Shown here: positions 57,630-64,000 of the stretch, piece by piece | Layout: each line of letters starts with the position of its first letter | How positions within the stretch are numbered: the stretch's first letter is position 1 | DNA from: Aquimarina rhabdastrellae | GTDB lineage: Bacteria > Bacteroidota > Bacteroidia > Flavobacteriales > Flavobacteriaceae | NCBI GenBank assembly: GCA_947387485.1 | Contig: CANDNT010000002.1 | Location: forward strand, 591,123 to 655,122 | Reading direction: 5' to 3' | DNA: 64,000 nucleotides | Program-made: the position numbers and the translations under genes | The notes under the pieces: generated by a model | The model's input: the letters and a program-made list of their open reading frames with translations, nothing else | Database searches by the model: none | Told to the model about the DNA's origin: nothing

Positions 57630-58235
57630 ATGAAAAGAATATATCAATTTATGGTGTTATTATTACTGGGATGTACTAGTGTAGTAGCACAAGAAAATAA
57701 TGAGACCTATCTATATAGATTTGTCTGTCAGGATCAAAGTGATGGTAATACGTATGTGTTACATCATAATCTAGAAACAAATGCAGCAGAATTAACTCCT
57801 ATTTCTAGTGAAGAGTTAAATAGTACAGATGGCTTTTTGCAATCATTTATACTACAGCCTATAGAAGGTAGAACGGGGATAGTATTGATTGCATCTGCAA
57901 AAGCTCCAAATTATTTTTTGAAAAGAGCTGGAAATCCAACTTTTGCTCCAGCAAATGTAAATGAACCAGTAACGTTTGAAAAGTTGACTTCAGAAGATGA
58001 TATACGGTTATATTGTTGGGAGCTTGTAATGCAAGATGAAGAAGATACAGAGATTATATCTATAGAGGTAGGGAATTTTAGACAATTTGGATTACAAACA
58101 CCAATAGATGGTAGAACTCCTACAGTTACATTTTTTAGAAATACTTCTGGGGAAAGATTAACTAGGGTGATAGATAATGAAACCGTAGCAGGAAGATTTA
58201 AATATAGATTACAAAAAATAAAGAACGTATTCTAA
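57630..58235 (+). CDS. exported protein, unknown function
   Basis: 201 residues from the ATG at 57630; an in-frame start at 57597 has no signal peptide in front. The N-terminus (FMVLLLLGCTSVVAQEN) could be cut after VAQ, or LLLGC could serve as a lipobox. The body is rich in beta strands (YLYRFVCQDQSDGNTYVLHH, FRQFGLQTPIDGRTPTVTFFR) and looks like a ricin-like or beta-trefoil lectin region, but this is uncertain. Followed by the giant gene after 11 bases, so probably one operon. Confidence 0.7.
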   Translation: MKRIYQFMVLLLLGCTSVVAQENNETYLYRFVCQDQSDGNTYVLHHNLETNAAELTPISSEELNSTDGFLQSFILQPIEGRTGIVLIASAKAPNYFLKRAGNPTFAPANVNEPVTFEKLTSEDDIRLYCWELVMQDEEDTEIISIEVGNFRQFGLQTPIDGRTPTVTFFRNTSGERLTRVIDNETVAGRFKYRLQKIKNVF

Positions 58236-58246
58236 TATAACAATAT

Positions 58247-61200
58247 ATGAAAAAGAATTATATACGCTATATATTGTTATGGATCATGACAATATATTTA
58301 GGAGTAAATTTTGCCCAAGCACAAGATAGGCCTCCTGTTTTAATACTTAAAGGAGGAAATGAGTATACTTCACACTTTGATACCCAAACAAGATTAACAT
58401 CAGAATTACTTAATGGTGGTTCTGCTAGAGAAGCTACGATAGAGTTTTGGATCATGGCATCAAAAGGAGCTGAAGATTCAGCAGAAACCTATGATCCATG
58501 GCGGTTATCCAATTTAAAAACAGGAAGTGATGAATTTACTTTAATGGGATCAAGAGATCGTTTACAAATAACGATAGGAAATGCAGTAATCCCAGAAATT
58601 GAATTAGCGTCATCTTTTCGTTTAGAAGACAATGAATGGCACCATATAGCATTAACTTTTGCTCCTGGAGCAAGCCAAATACAACAAAGATTGCAAGTAT
58701 ATATTGATGGTGTAAGACAATCTTCAATGCAATATGAAGCAAATATACAACCAGAATATTTATATTTTACGATAGCAGATCATGATCAATTGAGCATAGC
58801 AGAGTTTAGAGCATGGAATCGTAGACGAACACAAATACAAATAGAAGAAAATCGTTTTCGTTCCTTTTTTAGTGAAAATACTACAAACCTAAATACTTTA
58901 GCAAATGCAGGATTAGTAATTGCTTATGTAGATAATAGTTTTGTTGAAGTGCCAATAAATAATTTACCTCAATTAGAAGCTACAGAATGGACTAATAGAA
59001 TGACATTAGTAGCTAATCCGGATGTTCAAGTACAAAATGCACATGTAGTAAGTAGAGTATTTGGAACTAGTGGAGTTCGTTTAGCTGAAGTAACTACTAT
59101 AGTAGATCATCCTATTTTTGGTTTAGAAGATGTATTGTTACAAGCAACAGATGGCAATGGAGCAGATTTTACAACAGTGTCTGAAGGAAAAGATGGGATA
59201 ACCTTACGATGGCCTCACCTTCGTAATGTAACTAGTTATACGATCGAAAGAAGAAATCTAGCAGATCCTAATAGTTTACCTAGTAGAATAGCAACAAAAG
59301 AGGTAGCTGCAAATTTTCCAGTATCCACTTTTGTAGAGCATTTTGATGGTGGTGTAAACGTTAATGAATTGTTTGAGTATACCGTAACACCAGATCAAGG
59401 AGGGGGTAATTCTGGAATTGATAATGGGTTTGTCTTCGCAAATGGTAGGGTAAACGGTAAGGTACAGTCAGAAACTGAAGTTAATGATCAAGGTACATTA
59501 ATAACAGCAATACCAGTAACAGGAGATACTCCAGGAAGTGCTTTAGAGTTTAGACCCAATACATCTTCACCAATAGGAATTAATGATATAACTATTTTTG
59601 AACAAATAGGGGGAAGAGGTACTATAGAGTTTTGGTATAGAACCCCAACTTCTAGTTCTGGAGAAAATACTGTATTTAAATTAGATGTAGGAGAAATACG
59701 TATTACAAATACAACAGTTAGTCTACAATCATTAAACCCTACTAACCCTGCAAATACGATTACGTATTTAACTACAACGAAACCAGATGATACCGATTGG
59801 CATCATTATGCATTTACATTTAGCCCAGAAGGAGGAGCTTTATATATAGATGGAGGAATTGCTCCAACTAATGGCGCAAGGGAGTTTACAGCAAATGTAA
59901 CTACAACAAATCCATTTATAGTAGGATTAAACAGAACTTCACAATTTTCATTTAATGCAGCTGTAAATAATACCTATCAGTTAGATGAAATCCGTATATG
60001 GAAAGGAAGACGATCAACTATTGAGATAGGTCGATATAAAGATTTGATCATCACAGGAGAAGAAGAAAATTTATTAGCTTATTATCGCTTTGATATACCA
60101 GATATTACTACTATATATAATCAAGCCTTTGTAACTAGAGGAAGATTATCGGGTAGTAGTATAAGTAATTTAATACGATTAAGTTCAGGTGATCAGGCTC
60201 CAATTATGTATGGAGCATATACAGATGAAAATGGTCAATATCGTATGACCTCTATAAATGCAGGAAGAGAAGGTGGTGGATTATCATATATGTTTATTCC
60301 TTCAAAGCCTAACGGAGAGTTTAATAATGAGACTGAAATAAGGGAAATAAAACGATCATTAACTCCAGAAGATATAGTTATTGATTTTATAAATAGTGCA
60401 GATTTACCTATTTCTGGACGAATTGTATATCGTATTCCAGATCCAGATAATCCAGCAGAATTGTTTGATATACCTTCATTACAAGGAACAAGTTTAAAGC
60501 TTGACAATAGAGTAGTGACAAGTATTGAGCCTGATGCACAAGTACGTACTAATACAGATGGAGTATATTTGATTTCAGCATCACCATCAACAGATGAAAT
60601 CATTTTGAGAGTAGCTGATCAGATAGATTCAAATATAGATACTAATGGAAGTAACGTAAATGCAGATCGGATAAGTTTAGATTTTGATGGAAGCACAGGC
60701 TTTGCAGAAAGTAACTCTAATATCGAGTTAAATGATACCGATAGCTTTACATGGTCAGGTTTTATATTACCGGATTTAATAGAAGAAGGAATAGGAGGAA
60801 CTTTTAATCCAATACAAACTATATTTCATTGGGGAGATATTCGAGTAGAACTTCGAAATAATGAACGCTTATATCTAGTAATTAATGACAGAGATGTGAA
60901 AAGCTCAGCAATAGAGCGTAGTTCTAGATATGCCTTTTTTGCCATAAGTGCAAACCCAGAAACCAATACGGTAGCATTTAAAGTGAATAGTGATTATCAG
61001 GAGGATACATACAATGGATTGACGATAAATGATAAAGTGTACCTAGGAGCACAAAATGTAGGTACAGGAACTGAACCTAGAATTAATTTCTCTAGAACTA
61101 ATCTAGATGTTTTAGAATATAGAAAAGCATTTTATGAAAATGAAGAATTAGAAGCTATTAGAAATGGAGATGTACTTACAGATGATGATGCATTAGCTTT

Positions 61201-64000
61201 ATCATATACATTTGAACATAGGAAGAGTAGTGGAAGAGCAGTGAATTTAGCAGCAAATAAGGATTCTGAGGATAATAATTTTTTGGTTTTACAAGGAGGC
61301 GCATTTTTTAATGATACTTCAAGTTCAGGGTATTTTAGAAGGTTTGAGTATGCTTATAGAGCAATAGGAGAAGGTGAAGTAGCTGCTTTAATAGACCCTA
61401 CAGATGATAGTCAATATAGGTTTTCTTTAGTAGAATCTATATCTAGTGTTAATTTTGAAAATATTACAAGAAGATCTTTTGTTGGAAATATTGTAGTACC
61501 ATGTAATTATGGAGTAGGAGAATGGAGCGGAACAATCACACGTACTGATCTTGCTTTTCCAGAATATAGTGTAATTATTGATAGAAATAACTTCAATGGA
61601 GATAATACTGTTTTTGAAGTACATGATTTAGTACCAGGGACATATAGCGTTACCTTAACAAATGAGGACACGGGAAGAGAAGTTAAATCTCCAGTTTTGG
61701 ATTTAAGAAGAGGTGATTTAAGCTTTGATTTTGAATTTAGAAATCCTATTGAAGTTGAAACTACTTTTTATGCATTAAGAGATGGAGAATTAGCACAGAT
61801 CATAGGAGATAATTTGACCTTAACTCAAGCAGATCTTGATGAGCGATTAGTAACCGCTTCATGTAGTGATGATGATGGAAGTATTTATACAGTTCAAGCA
61901 GGATCTGCAATGCTATTTACAGTTAATGTATTTGAACGATATGGATCAAATATTTGTCCAGTAGAAGGGGCAACAGTAGATTTAGGAGGAGATATGATAT
62001 CAGGAAAGTTAGGTATTGATTCAAATGATTTAGGATTTGCAAACTTTGCAACGACTGCGACATTGGTACCAAACTTTATAGCGCCATACTTTAGTAACCT
62101 TACTATAGCAGTGTCACATGAAGGACGAAATAAAAATGCAAATGAAAGAGCATATGTGACAGGATCACAACGAGGGAATAGTGATTTTACATTAGTAGAT
62201 CCTACAGTAGGATATGTATTACATGATCCGCCAGGAGATGGTAGTTCAGCTACTATTTCAGAAGGAGCTACGTATACGTATTCAAAGAGTGTTGAAAATG
62301 GATTTGATATAGCAGCTAGTGTAGTAGGTATGCCAGGAGGAGCTTCTTTTGAAATGAAAAATATAGTGTTAAATGTAGTAGCACCTGCAGGAGTTGGTAT
62401 GGCTGCTGGGTATTTAACAACATTGACAGAAACAGAAACAGGTTTCTCTGTTGGAGGACATGTTAATTCAACTTTTAGAAGAACAACAGGAAATGGTAAT
62501 ACTGTGTCAATATCGAGAAATATTACAACACCTAGTTTTGATACTTATGTGGGGCAGGATGCAGATGTATTTATAGGTACTTCGCAAGTATTGACTTTTG
62601 GAACTGGACGTACTTTGACAGTTACTAATTGTACTGTAGATATTGATACAAATAGAGATGTAATGACAGCAGATGAAGCTACGCCATTTGTTTTTTCAAG
62701 ACAACAAATAGAAGATGATATTATACCAGATTTACAACGTTTATTTATAGAGCGACATGATGAGTTATTTCCTCCTACGGTGGAAAGTGTAGCAACAAGA
62801 AACTCTTTAGCTTTACAAGCTACTATAGATGGGTTTAATTTTGATCCTAGTCCAGCAGATGCAGATAAAGATTTGGTGCGATATTTAATAGAAACTCAAA
62901 GATGGCAAGAAATCATTAGAAGACCTAGTAGAGAAGAATATATAGAAACGTTTGAGAGAGGAGGGACTTTTAATGGAACTACTTTTAATCTTAGAAATAT
63001 AGATAATGGAGACGAAAGTATTGGTAATGTAACCGATTTAGATAGAGAAATTTCTTTTTCAGCAGGAACAACAATTGCTTATGAATTAAGTAGAGCTGTA
63101 AACGATAGTGAGCAAAACTCAGGAAATGTAAGTGGAGGAGTAAATACAGAGGTTAGAACTAGACATAATATTCTAGGAGCTACAGTAGGTTTGACTACAA
63201 GCGTGTCTGTTTCAGGAATAAATGGAGGAAGTGATGGTACAGAGGATGTAAATACAAGAGTTGATAGTTTTACCTTAACAGATGATGATGCAGGAGATAA
63301 CTTTAATGTAAGAATACGTAGAGATCCTGTATATGATACGCCTATGTTTTTAACGGTAGCAGGAGATAGTCGTTGTCCATTTGAATCAGGAACAGTGCCT
63401 ATTGACGGAGTACAGTTAGTTGTAGATAAAACAGTAGGTTTTGGTACGGGAGATGAATCTATTTTATATACTTTAACCCTACGTAACACAAGAAGATCGG
63501 ATGTGTTAAATACCAATAATAGATATTTTGTAGGGATAAATGCTGCTAGTAATAATGAAGGAGCACAAATTTTCTTGAACGAATCACCTATTTTTGAACC
63601 TACTACACGATCAGAATTTGTTTTTGGACCAGATGCAAGTTCACCTACAGGTTATACACAGGAGATTACAGCACAATTGCGTATTGCTAGAGGGTTAGAT
63701 GCACCAGAAAATATTTCTTATGAAGATTTGGGTATTCAGATTTTTTCAGAATGTGAGCGAGGAGTGTACCAATCGTATAGAGTAGATGAATATGAAGAAG
63801 TTGGTGTAGTACCTTTTCATGAGATATTTTTGACAGCACATTTTAGTGGTGCTTGTATAAGTGAAATCGAACCAGATTTACCAGCAGACGATTGGGTAGT
63901 AAATGGAGGTGATAATAATGAGCTAGATTTTAGATTTAGAATTCCAGAGGTTGTAAATGATGAGGTAGATGAAGATTTTAAAGTCTTATTAGAATATGCA
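58247..64000 (+). CDS. giant exported LamG-domain protein, 3' partial
   Basis: The frame is open from the ATG at 58247 to the end of the window (1918 codons), so the gene continues beyond it. A signal peptide (IYLGVNFAQAQ) is followed by a LamG/concanavalin-like domain (about 30-200, DNEWHHIALTF), a fibronectin-like region (RWPHLRNVTSYTIERR), a second LamG domain (about 430-610, TDWHHYAFTF), a third degenerate one (about 800-930) and many beta-rich segments. Near residue 1326 lies HDPPGDGSSATISEGA, a motif I know from other very large bacterial and protist extracellular proteins. Function is probably surface adhesion or glycan binding. Any T9SS domain would lie beyond the window. Confidence 0.85.
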   Translation, partial: MKKNYIRYILLWIMTIYLGVNFAQAQDRPPVLILKGGNEYTSHFDTQTRLTSELLNGGSAREATIEFWIMASKGAEDSAETYDPWRLSNLKTGSDEFTLMGSRDRLQITIGNAVIPEIELASSFRLEDNEWHHIALTFAPGASQIQQRLQVYIDGVRQSSMQYEANIQPEYLYFTIADHDQLSIAEFRAWNRRRTQIQIEENRFRSFFSENTTNLNTLANAGLVIAYVDNSFVEVPINNLPQLEATEWTNRMTLVANPDVQVQNAHVVSRVFGTSGVRLAEVTTIVDHPIFGLEDVLLQATDGNGADFTTVSEGKDGITLRWPHLRNVTSYTIERRNLADPNSLPSRIATKEVAANFPVSTFVEHFDGGVNVNELFEYTVTPDQGGGNSGIDNGFVFANGRVNGKVQSETEVNDQGTLITAIPVTGDTPGSALEFRPNTSSPIGINDITIFEQIGGRGTIEFWYRTPTSSSGENTVFKLDVGEIRITNTTVSLQSLNPTNPANTITYLTTTKPDDTDWHHYAFTFSPEGGALYIDGGIAPTNGAREFTANVTTTNPFIVGLNRTSQFSFNAAVNNTYQLDEIRIWKGRRSTIEIGRYKDLIITGEEENLLAYYRFDIPDITTIYNQAFVTRGRLSGSSISNLIRLSSGDQAPIMYGAYTDENGQYRMTSINAGREGGGLSYMFIPSKPNGEFNNETEIREIKRSLTPEDIVIDFINSADLPISGRIVYRIPDPDNPAELFDIPSLQGTSLKLDNRVVTSIEPDAQVRTNTDGVYLISASPSTDEIILRVADQIDSNIDTNGSNVNADRISLDFDGSTGFAESNSNIELNDTDSFTWSGFILPDLIEEGIGGTFNPIQTIFHWGDIRVELRNNERLYLVINDRDVKSSAIERSSRYAFFAISANPETNTVAFKVNSDYQEDTYNGLTINDKVYLGAQNVGTGTEPRINFSRTNLDVLEYRKAFYENEELEAIRNGDVLTDDDALALSYTFEHRKSSGRAVNLAANKDSEDNNFLVLQGGAFFNDTSSSGYFRRFEYAYRAIGEGEVAALIDPTDDSQYRFSLVESISSVNFENITRRSFVGNIVVPCNYGVGEWSGTITRTDLAFPEYSVIIDRNNFNGDNTVFEVHDLVPGTYSVTLTNEDTGREVKSPVLDLRRGDLSFDFEFRNPIEVETTFYALRDGELAQIIGDNLTLTQADLDERLVTASCSDDDGSIYTVQAGSAMLFTVNVFERYGSNICPVEGATVDLGGDMISGKLGIDSNDLGFANFATTATLVPNFIAPYFSNLTIAVSHEGRNKNANERAYVTGSQRGNSDFTLVDPTVGYVLHDPPGDGSSATISEGATYTYSKSVENGFDIAASVVGMPGGASFEMKNIVLNVVAPAGVGMAAGYLTTLTETETGFSVGGHVNSTFRRTTGNGNTVSISRNITTPSFDTYVGQDADVFIGTSQVLTFGTGRTLTVTNCTVDIDTNRDVMTADEATPFVFSRQQIEDDIIPDLQRLFIERHDELFPPTVESVATRNSLALQATIDGFNFDPSPADADKDLVRYLIETQRWQEIIRRPSREEYIETFERGGTFNGTTFNLRNIDNGDESIGNVTDLDREISFSAGTTIAYELSRAVNDSEQNSGNVSGGVNTEVRTRHNILGATVGLTTSVSVSGINGGSDGTEDVNTRVDSFTLTDDDAGDNFNVRIRRDPVYDTPMFLTVAGDSRCPFESGTVPIDGVQLVVDKTVGFGTGDESILYTLTLRNTRRSDVLNTNNRYFVGINAASNNEGAQIFLNESPIFEPTTRSEFVFGPDASSPTGYTQEITAQLRIARGLDAPENISYEDLGIQIFSECERGVYQSYRVDEYEEVGVVPFHEIFLTAHFSGACISEIEPDLPADDWVVNGGDNNELDFRFRIPEVVNDEVDEDFKVLLEYA

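Noticed and set aside
58267..63516. Several minus-strand open frames opposite the giant LamG gene
   Set aside because: They lie inside one continuous plus-strand frame and show no family motif; the AT-rich codon use of the giant gene explains them.

Overview
The window looks like chromosomal DNA of a marine-type member of the Flavobacteriaceae (Bacteroidota). The evidence is the strongly AT-rich sequence, several -7 boxes of the Bacteroidota type (TAnnTTTG) upstream of genes, two proteins ending in type IX secretion (T9SS) sorting domains, a YraN/DUF4286/L25/Pth housekeeping set in flavobacterial style, DUF6705 proteins, and a fused OlsF-type acyltransferase. No genus can be fixed from the sequence alone. 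No prophage, insertion sequence, CRISPR array or rRNA operon is visible.

Layout. 1-6 kb: the end of an unknown gene, a histone-deacetylase-like hydrolase and three tandem paralogous secreted proteins. 6-15.5 kb: metG, an LD-carboxypeptidase, YraN, a small Cys-rich exported protein, a methyltransferase, mfd and a class-V aminotransferase fold enzyme. 15.5-19.3 kb: a TerB-like protein converging on a four-gene unit (coiled-coil protein, soluble relative of the cytosolic domain of some OmpA proteins, Ras-like small GTPase, hybrid histidine kinase). 19.4-24.3 kb: fbp, a GNAT enzyme, aspartate kinase and OlsF. 24.4-28.7 kb: accessory secreted proteins, including a lipoprotein with a JAMM-like motif and a duplicated DUF6705 gene whose second copy has a stop codon. 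28.7-31.3 kb: small metabolic genes. 31.3-42 kb: a TPR/membrane/LuxR-HTH regulator followed by a surface-fibre operon, then a large FG-GAP/ASPIC protein and a second T9SS-type protein. 42-53.7 kb: housekeeping genes (mgtE, rsmA, serS, ribF, pth, rplY, prs) with a possible RiPP precursor at 42.6 kb. 53.8-64 kb: two tRNA-Leu genes, a second TPR/HTH regulator, and a divergent operon of exported proteins ending in a very large LamG protein that runs off the window.

How it fits together. Housekeeping genes alternate with blocks of exported proteins. Twice a membrane-bound TPR-LuxR-HTH regulator stands beside a cluster of fibre-like secreted proteins, which suggests local control of surface structures. 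The most system-like unit is the GTPase/kinase cluster at 15.98-19.24 kb: its four genes are tightly packed, two of them overlapping, and it combines a GTP switch, a possible GTPase regulator and a phosphorelay protein, all without membrane segments.
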